A DNA stretch of 64,000 bases from Modestobacter italicus (GCF_019799965.1 NZ_JABGCJ010000004.1:372001-436000), one strand, 5' to 3'; shown: positions 15,910-24,658, counted from the stretch's first letter. The notes: generated by a model from the sequence alone, not told the origin. Numbers and translations: made by a program.

Positions 15910-17037
15910 ATGAGGACCAAGGGCGCGATCCTGTGGGGTGTCGGCCAGGAGTGGGCGATCGAGGAGATCGAGATCGGCGATCCGCGCGCGAACGAGGTGA
16001 CCGTCGAGCTCGCGGCCTCGGGGTTGTGCCACTCCGACGAGCACCTGGTCACCGGGGGCACCCCGGTCGGCTCCTACCCGGTGCTCGGCGGGCACGAGGG
16101 CGCCGGCGTCGTCACGGCCGTGGGGCCCGGGGTGACCGGGCTGGCCGTCGGCGACCACGTGGTGACCGCGTTCATCCCGGCCTGCGGGCAGTGCCCGCCG
16201 TGCTCCAACGGCCACCAGAACCTCTGCGACCTCGGCGCCAGCCTGCTGGCCGGGACGTCGATCTCCGACGGCTCCTACCGGGTGCAGGTGCAGGGCAAGG
16301 ACGTCGTCCCGATGTGCCTGCTCGGCACGTTCGCCCCCTACATCACCGTGCACCAGGCGTCAGTGGTGAAGATCGACCCGAGCATCCCGCTGGAGATCGC
16401 CGCGCTGGTGGGCTGCGGCGTGACCACCGGCTGGGGCTCGGCCACCAAGGTCGCCGACGTCCGCCCGGGTGAGTCGGTGGTCGTCATGGGCGCCGGCGGG
16501 GTGGGGATGAACGCCGTCCAGGGCGCCGCGGCCGCCGGGGCGCGGCACGTGGTGGTGATCGAGCCGGTGACCGAGAAGCACCAGTGGGCCAAGGACTTCG
16601 GCGCCACGCACGTGTTCGCCACCGCCGAGGAGGCGATGCCCGCGGTCAACGAGATGACCTGGGGCCGGATGGCGGAGAAGGCGATCATCACCGTCGGCGA
16701 CATCCAGGGCGAGGACGTGCAGACCGCCGTCTCGCTGATCGGCAAGGGCGGCCGGGTCGTCGTCACCGGCATGGGCAACGCGGCCAACATGGACGTGAAG
16801 CTCAACCTGTTCGAGTTCACCCTGCTGCAGAAGGACCTGCAGGGCGCGATCTTCGGCGGCGCGAACCCGCGCGCGGAGATCCCGGCGCTGCTCGGCCTCT
16901 ACCAGGCGGGCCAGCTGAAGCTCGACGGGCTGGTGACGCAGAAGTACTCCCTGGAGGAGATCAACCAGGGCTATCAGGACATGCGGGACGGCAAGAACAT
17001 CCGCGGGATGATCGTCTACACCGACGCCGACCGCTGA
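15910..17037 (+). CDS. NDMA-dependent (mycofactocin-associated) zinc alcohol dehydrogenase
   Basis: A 375-residue medium-chain dehydrogenase. The catalytic zinc ligands fall in ASGLCHSDEHLVTGG and GGHEGAGVV, and structural zinc ligands in PACGQCPPCSNGHQNLC. The nucleotide fold reads VVMGAGGVGMNAVQGAAAAG. The TKGAILWGVGQEW start, the insertion DLGASLLAGTSISDGSYRVQ, and NIRGMIVYTDADR at the end are typical of the actinobacterial NDMA-dependent family. In that family the NAD(H) is tightly held and mycofactocin is the inferred physiological redox partner. The ATG has GAGGAGA upstream. The mftABC genes 12 kb away make that partnership plausible here. The alcohol oxidised is unknown. Confidence 0.88.
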   Translation: MRTKGAILWGVGQEWAIEEIEIGDPRANEVTVELAASGLCHSDEHLVTGGTPVGSYPVLGGHEGAGVVTAVGPGVTGLAVGDHVVTAFIPACGQCPPCSNGHQNLCDLGASLLAGTSISDGSYRVQVQGKDVVPMCLLGTFAPYITVHQASVVKIDPSIPLEIAALVGCGVTTGWGSATKVADVRPGESVVVMGAGGVGMNAVQGAAAAGARHVVVIEPVTEKHQWAKDFGATHVFATAEEAMPAVNEMTWGRMAEKAIITVGDIQGEDVQTAVSLIGKGGRVVVTGMGNAANMDVKLNLFEFTLLQKDLQGAIFGGANPRAEIPALLGLYQAGQLKLDGLVTQKYSLEEINQGYQDMRDGKNIRGMIVYTDADR

Positions 17038-17043
17038 CCTGCT

Positions 17044-17073
17044 GGCCCGGCGCCCCTCGTGGGGCGCCGGGCC
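17044..17073. terminator. Strong bidirectional hairpin terminator
   Basis: A perfect 13-base stem, GGCCCGGCGCCCC / GGGGCGCCGGGCC, with loop TCGT. It sits between the convergent alcohol dehydrogenase and lipoprotein genes. Confidence 0.8.
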
Positions 17074-17083
17074 GGCGGGTGGT

Positions 17084-17803
17084 TCAGGCGCCGAGCTCGG
17101 ACAGGTCGAGCGCGTCCGCCGGGGCGGTGATCTCCTGCTCCTCGCCGAAGCCGTCGAAGGTCAGCGTGCCGGCATCGTCGCCGGTGTTGACGATCTGCAG
17201 CGGGTAGCGCGGGTCGTCGGCGGCCACGTACAGCGAGCTGCCGTCGGCCTGGGTGACGACCAGGACCTCCTCGCCGTCCAGCTCCTCGGTGGTCACCTCG
17301 TCCTCGACGGTGCCGTCGCTGGGCGAGCGCAGCTCCTGCGCCAGGCCGGTGAGCGTCAGCTGCTGGAAGGCGGCCGCCTCCGTGGCGGGGACGACGACCC
17401 AGACGCCGACGAGCTGGTCGACCGCCTCCTGCGGGACCCCGGAGCTCAGCCAGAAGTCCGCCGGCCCCTGGAAGTACGAGACCCCGCCGACGGTGAGCAG
17501 CTGGACCTCCTGGCCACCCAGGGTGATCGAGCCGGTGGCGTCCTCGCCCTGCAGGTACAGGTCGATGGACTGCTCCTCGGCGCCGGTGCCGATGGTGCCG
17601 GTGACGTGGGCGGCACCGGCCTCCTCCAGCGCGTCGGCGGCGTCGGCGGCCACCTCGGCGCCGGTCTCCTCGCTCGCGCTGCTCTCCGCGCTGCTCGTGG
17701 CCGCTGCCTCCGAGCTGTCGTCGGAGCCGCCGCAGCCGGTGAGCAGCACGGCTGCCGCCAGTCCTGCGGTCAGCTGGGTCGCGACTCGCTGTCGCACGCG
17801 CAT
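17084..17803 (-). CDS. LppX/LprG-like lipoprotein
   Basis: A 239-residue exported lipoprotein. The signal peptide (MRVRQRVATQLTAGLAAAVL) ends in the lipobox LTGC. A low-complexity Ser/Glu/Ala linker follows. The body alternates strands and Asp/Glu-rich loops in a pattern resembling the LppX_LprAFG fold, which carries lipids or lipoglycans: AAHVTGTIGTG, SIDLYLQGEDATGSITLGG, VSYFQGPADFW, and a C-terminal DDPRYPLQIVNTGDDAGTLT FDGFGE region. Such proteins sit on the outer face of the membrane. Family placement is by pattern only and no partner gene is adjacent. Confidence 0.75.
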   Translation of the reverse strand: MRVRQRVATQLTAGLAAAVLLTGCGGSDDSSEAAATSSAESSASEETGAEVAADAADALEEAGAAHVTGTIGTGAEEQSIDLYLQGEDATGSITLGGQEVQLLTVGGVSYFQGPADFWLSSGVPQEAVDQLVGVWVVVPATEAAAFQQLTLTGLAQELRSPSDGTVEDEVTTEELDGEEVLVVTQADGSSLYVAADDPRYPLQIVNTGDDAGTLTFDGFGEEQEITAPADALDLSELGA

Positions 17804-17859
17804 GGGTCGTCCCGTCTCTGGCCGGTGCCGCCCACGTGCTCGTGCGGCGGCAGGCGAGA

Positions 17860-18483
17860 TCATCGCGACTCGCCGGCCCCCGGGCTGTGCGGTGGCTGTA
17901 CAGCGGCGTGTCGCGGCCGCGGGACGGGCCGGACGGCGTCGCCCGCGCGCGCCGGGTCCAGCGGGACGGCGGAGCGGAGGACGGCCGGCCCCAGCTGCAG
18001 GACGCCGTCGGTGCGGGGAGCGCAGCGGATCCCCGCCCGCCCACGCAGCCCGCGGTGCGCGTCCGCCGCCAGCGCCAGGTCCAGCCAGGCGCACGGGTTC
18101 GCCGGCCGGCCGCCGGCCAGCAGCACCGCGCCGTCCCCGCAGTCGAGGCTGAACGGCTCTCCGCGCAGCGCCTCCACCTCCGCCCCCCGCAGGACGACGT
18201 TGCGCCGGGCCGCCAGCGGGTCGAGCGGCCCGCTGCCCAGCTCGACGGCGAGCGCCTCGACCCCCTCGGTGGCCAGCACCGTCACCGAGGCGTCCCGGTG
18301 GGCCGGCTGGCCGAAGTACCGGTCACCGACGATGCCCAGCCCGGCCCGCACCTCGATCCGGTCGGTGCGCTCGACCGGCCCGGCCAGGGCCGGGTCGGGC
18401 CGGCCGTCCCAACGGTGCGCGGGCGAGGCGAGCAGCCCGACGACCTCGACGTCGTACCGGTACCGGAGGTCGTCGTCACCCAC
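17860..18483 (-). CDS. MOSC domain-containing protein
   Basis: A 207-residue protein. The central segment carries MOSC hallmarks: RAGLGIVGDRYFGQP near the N terminus, ARRNVVLRGAEVEAL and the single conserved cysteine region NPCAWLDLALAADAHRGLRG. MOSC domains are beta folds related to molybdenum cofactor sulfurases and YiiM; they handle sulfur through the conserved cysteine. The GTG start at 18481-18483 is chosen because the frame further upstream runs through a palindrome and into the opposite gene. It is divergent from the M20 peptidase, with the 40-base palindrome between. Whether it acts on molybdenum cofactor here is not known. Confidence 0.82.
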   Translation of the reverse strand: MGDDDLRYRYDVEVVGLLASPAHRWDGRPDPALAGPVERTDRIEVRAGLGIVGDRYFGQPAHRDASVTVLATEGVEALAVELGSGPLDPLAARRNVVLRGAEVEALRGEPFSLDCGDGAVLLAGGRPANPCAWLDLALAADAHRGLRGRAGIRCAPRTDGVLQLGPAVLRSAVPLDPARAGDAVRPVPRPRHAAVQPPHSPGAGESR

Positions 18484-18494
18484 CCGTCGATGGT

Positions 18495-18534
18495 CCCCCG
18501 GGGGGCCGAAGTCGCGACTTCGGCCCCCCGGGGG
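18495..18534. repeat. 40-base perfect palindrome, copy 1 of a dispersed family
   Basis: Perfect inverted symmetry around 18514/18515. The core is GGCCGAAGTCGCGACTTCGG, flanked by runs of G and C. It occupies most of the divergent space between the MOSC gene (start 18483) and the peptidase gene (start 18560). The core recurs at 20026-20051 and, diverged, at 58289-58316. Confidence 0.8.
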
Positions 18535-18559
18535 GCGACCTGGGTGCGGGGCTGCGAGC

Positions 18560-19969
18560 GTGGACGGCGTGGACCGCCCGACCGCCCTCGCCCGCGCCGC
18601 CGAGCAGCTCGACTCCGGCGCCTTCCTGACCGACCTGGCCCGCCGGGTCGCGCTGCCCACCGAGAGCGCCGACCCGGCCCGGGAGCCGGTGCTGCGGGAG
18701 TACCTGACCGCGGAGATGGTGCCGTGGGTGGAGCGGCTGGGCTTCACCGCACGGGTGGTCGAGAACCCGGTGTCGCCGCGGCACCCCTTCCTGGTCGCCC
18801 GCCGGGTCGAGGACCCCGCCCTGCCCACCGTCCTCACCTACGGCCACGGCGACGTGCAGCCCGCCCACCCCGAGCAGTGGCGCGCCGGGCTCGACCCCTG
18901 GCGGATCGTGGTCGAGGGCGACCGCTGGTACGGCCGCGGGGTCGCCGACAACAAGGGCCAGCACAGCGTCAACCTGACCGCGCTGGAGCAGGTGCTCGCC
19001 GTCCGGGGTGGCCGGCTGGGCTACAACGTCACGCTGCTGCTGGACATGGGCGAGGAGTTCGGCTCCCCCGGCCTGGACGAGGTCTGCGCCCTGCTGCGGG
19101 ACGAGCTCGCCGCCGACCTGCTGATCGGCTCGGACGGGCCGCGGGTCGCCGCCGGCCGGCCGACCGTGTTCCTCGGCTCCCGCGGCTCGGTGAACCTGAC
19201 CCTGTCGGTGCGGGCGCGGGGCGAGGCACACCACTCCGGAAACTGGGGTGGGGTGCTGAGCAACCCGGCCACGGTGCTGGCCAACGCGCTGGCCACCCTG
19301 GTCGACGGCCACGGCCGGCTGCTGGTGGACGCGCTGCGCCCGGCCGGGGTGCCGGCGTCGGTGCGGGAGGCGCTCGCCGACGTCCCGGTCGACCAGGGGC
19401 CGGACTCACCCGTCATCGACCCGTCGTGGGGTGAGCCGGGGCTGACGCCCAGCGAGCGGCTGTTCGGCTGGAACACCCTGGAGGTGCTGGCGATGACCGC
19501 CGGCGACCCGGACGCGCCGGTCAACGCCATCCCGCCGTCCGCCCGCGCGCACTGCCAGCTGCGGTTCGTCGTCGGCACGGACGCCGCGTCGGTGGCCGAC
19601 GTGGTGCGCGACCACCTCGCCGCCGCCGGGTTCGGGGCGGTCGAGGTCACCCAGGACCACGCGATGGCCGCCACCCGCCTGGACCCCGACGACCCCTGGG
19701 TGCCCTGGACGCTGGCCTCGATGCAGCGCACCACCGGAGCCCGTCCGGCCCTGCTGCCCAACCTGGGCGGCTCGCTGCCCAACCACGCGTTCGCCCACGT
19801 GCTGGGCCTGCCGACGGTCTGGGTGCCGCACTCCTACCCCGGCTGCGCCCAGCACGCCCCCGACGAGCACCTGCCGGTCGGGCTGGTCCGCGAGTCCCTG
19901 CAGGTCATGGCCGGCCTCTGGTGGGACCTCGCCGAGCTCGCCCCCGCCTGGCCCCCGTCCCACCCCTGA
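18560..19969 (+). CDS. M20-family metallopeptidase (dipeptidase type)
   Basis: A 469-residue cytosolic zinc hydrolase. Metal-binding elements follow the M20 order: TYGHGDVQP (first His/Asp), RGVADNKGQHSVNL (bridging Asp), LLDMGEEFGSPGL (catalytic Glu pair), SDGPRV (Asp) and PNLGGSLPNHAF near the C terminus; the last is in the place of the usual His ligand region. The dimerisation domain (SVNLTLSVRARGEAHHSGNW) is intact. It is in the carnosinase/dapE-like subgroup acting on dipeptides or acylated amino acids. GTG 18560 or 18569 starts the protein; the palindrome lies just upstream. The substrate is not predictable. Confidence 0.88.
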   Translation: MDGVDRPTALARAAEQLDSGAFLTDLARRVALPTESADPAREPVLREYLTAEMVPWVERLGFTARVVENPVSPRHPFLVARRVEDPALPTVLTYGHGDVQPAHPEQWRAGLDPWRIVVEGDRWYGRGVADNKGQHSVNLTALEQVLAVRGGRLGYNVTLLLDMGEEFGSPGLDEVCALLRDELAADLLIGSDGPRVAAGRPTVFLGSRGSVNLTLSVRARGEAHHSGNWGGVLSNPATVLANALATLVDGHGRLLVDALRPAGVPASVREALADVPVDQGPDSPVIDPSWGEPGLTPSERLFGWNTLEVLAMTAGDPDAPVNAIPPSARAHCQLRFVVGTDAASVADVVRDHLAAAGFGAVEVTQDHAMAATRLDPDDPWVPWTLASMQRTTGARPALLPNLGGSLPNHAFAHVLGLPTVWVPHSYPGCAQHAPDEHLPVGLVRESLQVMAGLWWDLAELAPAWPPSHP

Positions 19970-19982
19970 CTCGCCCCCCGAC

Positions 19983-20010
19983 CCCGGCCATGTTGGCCAC
20001 CATGGCCGGG
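19983..20010. terminator. Hairpin downstream of the M20 peptidase
   Basis: A perfect 10-base stem, CCCGGCCATG / CATGGCCGGG, with an 8-base loop. It follows the peptidase stop by 13 bases in the convergent gap before xdhC. Confidence 0.65.
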
Positions 20011-20025
20011 TCGGGAGGGCGAAGA

Positions 20026-20051
20026 GGGGCCGAAGTCGCGACTTCGGCCCC
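20026..20051. repeat. 26-base perfect palindrome, copy 2 of the dispersed family
   Basis: Same core as copy 1 (GGCCGAAGTCGCGACTTCGG) with symmetric GGGG/CCCC ends. It ends two bases before the xdhC stop in a convergent gap, and here could act as a terminator for the minus-strand gene. Confidence 0.8.
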
Positions 20052-20053
20052 GG

Positions 20054-21175
20054 TCAGCGGTCGGCGGTGCGGTGGATGGGGCCGGCGACCTCGGCCAGGC
20101 GCTCGCCGGTGCCGCCCCAGCGGCCGGCGATGATCTCCGCGGCGATGCTCACCGCGGTCTCCTCCGGGGTGCGCGCACCGAGGTCCAGGCCGATCGGAGA
20201 GCTGAGACGGAGCAGTTCGTCCTCGGCCAGTCCGGCCTCGCGCAGCCGGGCCAGCCGCTCGTCGTGGGTGCGCCGGGAGCCCATCGCCCCGACGTAGGCC
20301 ACCGGCAGTCGCAGCGCGACCTCCAGCAGCGGGACGTCGAACTTCGGGTCGTGGGTGAGCACGCAGAGCACCGTGCGCTCGTCGATCGCCCCGGCGTCCA
20401 CCTGGGCCTGCAGGTAGCGGTGCGGCCACTCCACGACGACCTCGTCGGCGTCGGGGAAGCGGCGGGCGGTGGCGAACACCGGCCGGGCGTCGCAGACGGT
20501 GACCCGGTAGCCGAGGAAGGACCCCACCCGGGCGACGGCGGCGGCGAAGTCGATCGCGCCGAAGACGACCATCCGGGCCGGCGGGGCGAAGGAGGAGACG
20601 AACAGGGTCAGCTCGTCGCCGCGGCGCTCGCCGTCGTGGCCGTAGGTGAGGGTCGCCGTCCGGCCGGCGGCCAGCATGCCGCGGGCGTCGTCGGCGACGG
20701 CGTCGTCCAGCCGCTGGGCGCCGAGGGTGCCCGAGGCGCGGTCGGGCCAGAGCACCAGCCGCTTGCCCAGCCGGTCGGCCGGGCCCTTGACGCAGGTGAC
20801 GACGGCGACCGGCTCGTGCGCGCCCACCGACGCGGCCACCTCGCCGAGCTCGGGGAAGGACTCCCGGGAGATCGCCTCCACGTAGACGTCGAGGATCCCG
20901 CCGCAGGTCAGGCCCACGGCGAAGGCGTCGTCGTCGCTCACCCCGTACCGCTCCAGGGTGGGCTCGCCGCTGGCGACGACGTCCTGCGCCTCGGCGTAGA
21001 CCGCGCCCTCGACGCAGCCGCCGGAGACGCTGCCGACCGCCGTGCCGTCCGGGCCGACCAGCATCGAGGCGCCGGCCGGGCGCGGTGCGGACCGCCAGGT
21101 GCCCACCACGGTGCCGACGCCGACGGTCTCCCCCGCCTGCCACCACCCGATCAGGTCGTCGAGAACGTCACGCAT
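20054..21175 (-). CDS. XdhC/CoxF-family molybdenum hydroxylase maturation factor
   Basis: A 373-residue protein. The N-terminal XdhC_CoxI domain has VVGTWRSAPRPAGASMLVGP and the conserved SVSGGCVEGAVY cysteine segment. A linker leads to a C-terminal Rossmann domain (ARMVVFGAIDFAAAVARVGS, then VAYVGAMGSRRTHDERLARL). XdhC proteins bind molybdenum cofactor and pass its sulfurated form to xanthine or CO dehydrogenases. It lies downstream of VWA and MoxR genes in the order of coxD-coxE-coxF. A repeat element at the VWA stop separates it from coxE by 75 bases. No molybdoenzyme subunits are present here. Confidence 0.9.
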   Translation of the reverse strand: MRDVLDDLIGWWQAGETVGVGTVVGTWRSAPRPAGASMLVGPDGTAVGSVSGGCVEGAVYAEAQDVVASGEPTLERYGVSDDDAFAVGLTCGGILDVYVEAISRESFPELGEVAASVGAHEPVAVVTCVKGPADRLGKRLVLWPDRASGTLGAQRLDDAVADDARGMLAAGRTATLTYGHDGERRGDELTLFVSSFAPPARMVVFGAIDFAAAVARVGSFLGYRVTVCDARPVFATARRFPDADEVVVEWPHRYLQAQVDAGAIDERTVLCVLTHDPKFDVPLLEVALRLPVAYVGAMGSRRTHDERLARLREAGLAEDELLRLSSPIGLDLGARTPEETAVSIAAEIIAGRWGGTGERLAEVAGPIHRTADR

Positions 21176-21195
21176 CCGACTGCTCCTCTCCGGCC

Positions 21196-21253
21196 CCGGT
21201 CAGAGGCTCGCCGCGAGCGTGCGAGTGGTGAGGGGACCGGGGTCCTTCCGCTA
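21196..21253 (-). repeat. Stop-codon-linked 3'-end repeat, copy C
   Basis: Read on the minus strand it starts at the VWA-gene stop (TAGCGGAAGGACCCCGGTCC) and continues with a pyrimidine-rich stretch and CGCACGCTCGCGGCGAGCC, ending near a matching CCGG. Two related copies lie at 45048-45114 and 47088-47154. The arms can pair, so it may be a terminator between the coxE- and coxF-like genes. Confidence 0.5.
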
Positions 21254-22363
21254 GGCACGCTCGACCACCCCGGCCAGTTCCTCGAACGCGGCGAGGCTGT
21301 GCCCGGCGACGAAGTGGTCGACGCTGGGCAGCGCCGCGACCATGCCGCCGGTCAGCGGTTCGTAGCCGGCCCGGCCCTTGTGCGGGTTCACCCAGACGAC
21401 GGCGTGCGCGAGGCGGGCCAGCCGGGCCATCTGCTCACCGAGCAGCTCCGGCCCGCCGCGCTCCCAGCCGTCGCTGCAGACCACGACGACCGCGCCGCGG
21501 GCGGTGCCGCGCTGGCCCCAGCGGTCCAGGAACGCCTTGAGCACCTCGCCGATCCGGGTTCCGCCGGACCAGTCGGGGATCGCCGAACCGCTGGCGGCCA
21601 GCGCCTTGTCCGGGTCGCGCAGCCGCAGCTCGCGGGTGACCCGGGTCAGCCGGGTGCCGATGGTGAACACCTCGGTGGACGCCGGCCGGGCCCGGACGGC
21701 GGCGTGCGCGAACCGCAGCAGCGCGTCGGCGTAGGGGCTCATCGACCCGGAGACGTCGATCAGCAGCACGACCCGGCGCGGGCGGGGCCGGGCGCGGTGG
21801 TGCACCAGCCGGGTGACCTCGCCGCCGTCCTGCAGTGCCCGGCGCACGGTGCGGACCCGGTGGACGGCGCCGTGGGCCGACGGGCTGCGCCGCCGGGAGG
21901 GCCGCATCGGGGCGGCCGGCCGCAGCAGTGCGAACAGCCGCCGCAGCTGGTCGCGCTCGGCGGCGGTCAGCCCGGCGACGTCCCGGTGCCGGAGCACCTC
22001 CTCGCCGCTGGCCAGAGTGGCCAGGTCGGCGGGGTCCCCGCCGTCCTGACTGCCCTCGCCGGTCTGCAGCGGGGCGGACTGCGCGACCCGCTGCTCCTCG
22101 GCGCCCGACGGACGCCGGGTGCGCGGCGCCTCCCCGCCGAACCAGGCGGCGAACGCGGCGTCGTAGCGGTCCAGGTCGTCCGGGCTGCCGCACAGCGTGA
22201 GCCGGCCCGACCAGTAGACGGCGGTGGGGTCCAGGACGTCGAGGTGCGCGACCGCGGCCAGCATCGCCTCGACCCGGTCCGGGGAGGCGTCGACGCCGGC
22301 GTGCCGCAGCGTGCGGGCGAACCCGAGCACGGTGGTGACGACGTCCCGCGGCTCACCCCCCAC
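21251..22363 (-). CDS. VWA domain protein, CoxE type
   Basis: A 370-residue protein. The C-terminal half is a von Willebrand A domain with an intact MIDAS motif DVSGSMS (in RRVVLLIDVSGSMSPYADAL), a downstream Thr (SGGTRIGEVL) and Asp (VVVVCSDGWERGG). The N-terminal half is helical and Arg-rich. CoxE works with the MoxR ATPase CoxD to insert or rearrange the metal centre of CO dehydrogenase-type enzymes. The GTG start overlaps the MoxR stop by 11 bases, so the two are coupled. Its stop lies inside a dispersed 3' repeat. Confidence 0.9.
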   Translation of the reverse strand: MGGEPRDVVTTVLGFARTLRHAGVDASPDRVEAMLAAVAHLDVLDPTAVYWSGRLTLCGSPDDLDRYDAAFAAWFGGEAPRTRRPSGAEEQRVAQSAPLQTGEGSQDGGDPADLATLASGEEVLRHRDVAGLTAAERDQLRRLFALLRPAAPMRPSRRRSPSAHGAVHRVRTVRRALQDGGEVTRLVHHRARPRPRRVVLLIDVSGSMSPYADALLRFAHAAVRARPASTEVFTIGTRLTRVTRELRLRDPDKALAASGSAIPDWSGGTRIGEVLKAFLDRWGQRGTARGAVVVVCSDGWERGGPELLGEQMARLARLAHAVVWVNPHKGRAGYEPLTGGMVAALPSVDHFVAGHSLAAFEELAGVVERA

Positions 22364-23243
22364 CGAAGAGCGCTCCCCGGGCCAGTGCGTGCACGCGGTC
22401 GGTGTCCTCCCGGTACTTGAGCACCGCACCGAGCGTGCGGGCCGCGGTGTCCGGGTCGAGCTCCCGGGCGCCGAGCGCGTGCAGCGCGGTCGCCCAGTCC
22501 ATCGCCTCGGCGACGCCGGGTGGCTTCAGCAGGTCGAGCTCGCGCAACCGGGCGGTGGCCCGGGCGACCTGGCGGGCCAGCTCCTCGGTCACGTCGGGCA
22601 GCCGGCGGCGCAGGATCGCCACCTCGCGCTCGAAGTCGGGGTGCTCCAGCCAGTGGTAGAGGCAGCGGCGCTTGAGCGCGTCGTGCACCTCGCGGGTGCG
22701 GTTGGAGGTGAGCACGACCAGCGGCGGCGTCTGCGCCCGGATGGTGCCGAGCTCGGGGATGGAGATGGTGAAGTCGCTGAGCACCTCCAGCAGGAACGCC
22801 TCGAACTCGTCGTCGGCCCGGTCCACCTCGTCGACGAGCAGCACCGACGGGGAGTCCTCCAGCGCCTGCAGCAGCGGGCGGGCGAGCAGGAACCGCCGGT
22901 CGTACAGGCCGGCCTCCAGCTCGTCGGCGCCCGATGCGGTGCCGGCGGCCTCGGCGGCGCGCAGGTGCAGCAGCTGCCGGCCGAAGTCCCAGTCGTAGAG
23001 GGCGTGGCTGGCCTCCAGCCCCTCGTAGCACTGCAACCGGTAGATCGGCCGCCCGGTCACCTCGGCGAGTGCGCGGGCCAGCGCCGTCTTGCCGACCCCG
23101 GCCTCACCCTCCAGGAACAGCGGCCGGTGCATGACCAGCGCCAGGTACGCCGCGGTCGCCAGGCCCTCGTCGGGCAGGTAGCCGGTCGACTCGAGTGCGT
23201 CGGCGAGCGCGCCGGGGTCGGCGGGGAGGGTGGGCTGGCTCAC
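22353..23243 (-). CDS. MoxR-family AAA+ ATPase, CoxD type
   Basis: A 296-residue AAA+ protein. Walker A is GEAGVGKTALARALAEV and Walker B VLLVDEVDRAD; sensor 1 (VVLTSNRTREV) and an arginine-finger region (DALKRRCLYHWLEHP) are present. MoxR ATPases are chaperones paired with VWA proteins; the CoxD subgroup is linked to copper/sulfur maturation of CO dehydrogenase. Start is GTG at 23241-23243 (VSQPTLPADP); an ATG four codons upstream is possible. It heads the coxD-coxE-coxF-like order. Confidence 0.92.
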   Translation of the reverse strand: MSQPTLPADPGALADALESTGYLPDEGLATAAYLALVMHRPLFLEGEAGVGKTALARALAEVTGRPIYRLQCYEGLEASHALYDWDFGRQLLHLRAAEAAGTASGADELEAGLYDRRFLLARPLLQALEDSPSVLLVDEVDRADDEFEAFLLEVLSDFTISIPELGTIRAQTPPLVVLTSNRTREVHDALKRRCLYHWLEHPDFEREVAILRRRLPDVTEELARQVARATARLRELDLLKPPGVAEAMDWATALHALGARELDPDTAARTLGAVLKYREDTDRVHALARGALFGGG

Positions 23244-23306
23244 GTCTGGCAGCATCCCACCCCCTCGGCTGGTGAGGGCGATCCCGCCCGCGTGCTCGCC
23301 GGCCGG

Positions 23307-23576
23307 TCAGTCGGTGGTCATCGCCTCGAGGTAGTCGTCGTAGCTGGAGACGACGTCGTCCAGGTCGATGACCTCGGGGAAGTCGGCGACCTCCTGGTGC
23401 CGGCGCAGGAAGAGCACGGTCCGCCGGACGACGTCCTCCTCGTCGTCGGAGGCCAGCCGGTCCATGACCTCCGGAGTGACGGTGACGAAGGTGCGGACGT
23501 CCTCCAGCTCGCTGGGCTGCACGACCAGGTAGGTGTTGTCGCCCTGCGCGTCGATCTCGATGTCGTCGTCGGCCAT
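23307..23576 (-). CDS. Small acidic hypothetical protein
   Basis: An 89-residue, strongly acidic protein starting ATG 23574-23576 (MADDDIEIDAQGDNTYLVVQ). It has a compact alpha/beta look with a conserved-looking DDEEDVVRRTVLFLRRHQEV helix and a terminal SSYDDYLEAMTTD. No family recognised. It lies 63 bases upstream of the MoxR gene on the same strand and could be part of that transcript. The ribosome site is moderate (GGCGGGAAC). Confidence 0.7.
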   Translation of the reverse strand: MADDDIEIDAQGDNTYLVVQPSELEDVRTFVTVTPEVMDRLASDDEEDVVRRTVLFLRRHQEVADFPEVIDLDDVVSSYDDYLEAMTTD

Positions 23577-23665
23577 GTTCCCGCCCTACCCGCCAGGCGG
23601 TGATCAAACTCCGGGGCCGGGGCCTCTGACCGGCCGGGCACCGGCGACGGGCGGAGGATCAGGTC

Positions 23666-24658
23666 ATGCAGCGACGAGCACTGGGCGCGCAGGGCCTCAC
23701 CGTCTCGGCCGAGGGGCTGGGGTGCATGGGGATGAGCTCCTACTACGGCGCCTTCGACGACACCGAGAACCTGGCGACCCTGCACCGGGCACTGGAGCTG
23801 GGCATCACCCTGCTGGACACCGCCGACGTCTACGGCCCGTGGACCAACGAGCGGCTGGTCGGACAGGTGCTGCGCACGCACCGCGACCAGGTCGTGCTGG
23901 CCACCAAGTTCGGCAACGAGCTGGACGCCGAGGGTCGGCGCACCGGGGCGGTCAACGGGACGCCGGAGTACGTGCGGGCGTCGGTCGAGGGGTCGCTGCA
24001 GCGGCTGGGCACCGACGTGATCGACCTCTACTACCAGCACCGAGTGGACCCGGCCGTGCCGCTGGAGGAGACGTTCGGGGCGCTGGGCGAGCTGGTCGCC
24101 GAGGGCAAGGTGCGGTACCTGGGGATCAGCGAGGCCTCGCCGGAGAGCATCCGCCGGGCGCACGCCACCGCGCCGCTGTCGGCGGTGCAGACCGAGTGGT
24201 CGCTGTTCACCCGGGACGTCGAGGACAACGGCGTGCTGGCCACGGTGCGCGAGCTGGGCATCGGCTTCGTGCCCTACTCCCCGCTGGGGCGCGGGTTCCT
24301 CTCCGGCAAGATCCGCACCGTCGACGACTTCGCCGAGGACGACTTCCGGCGCAGCTCGCCCCGCTTCCAGGGGGAGAACTTCGCCAAGAACCTGCAGGTG
24401 CTCGACCGGGTGGTGGCGATCGCCGAGGCCAAGGGCGTGACGCCCACCCAGCTGGCGCTGGCCTGGGTGCTCGTCCAGGGCGAGGACGTCGTCCCGATCC
24501 CCGGCACCCGGCGGATCGCCAACCTGGAGGAGAACGTCTCCGCCCTCGAGGTCGAGCTGACCGCCGACGACCTGGCCGCGATCGAGGAGGTCGCGCCGGT
24601 CGGGGTGACGGCCGGGGAGCGCTACTCGCCGTCCGGGATGCGCTGGCTGGAGGTGTGA
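23666..24658 (+). CDS. Aldo/keto reductase (AKR13/YajO-like)
   Basis: A 330-residue TIM-barrel NADPH oxidoreductase. The catalytic tetrad is visible: Asp and Tyr in [16 protein letters not shown], Lys in VLATKFGN, and the His position in [16 protein letters not shown]. The coenzyme loop is [32 protein letters not shown] near the start is typical of the AKR13 group acting on small aldehydes. A GGAGGATCAGGTC ribosome site precedes the ATG. It is followed by a long hairpin and no operon partner. The physiological substrate is unknown. Confidence 0.92.
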   Translation: MQRRALGAQGLTVSAEGLGCMGMSSYYGAFDDTENLATLHRALELGITLLDTADVYGPWTNERLVGQVLRTHRDQVVLATKFGNELDAEGRRTGAVNGTPEYVRASVEGSLQRLGTDVIDLYYQHRVDPAVPLEETFGALGELVAEGKVRYLGISEASPESIRRAHATAPLSAVQTEWSLFTRDVEDNGVLATVRELGIGFVPYSPLGRGFLSGKIRTVDDFAEDDFRRSSPRFQGENFAKNLQVLDRVVAIAEAKGVTPTQLALAWVLVQGEDVVPIPGTRRIANLEENVSALEVELTADDLAAIEEVAPVGVTAGERYSPSGMRWLEV

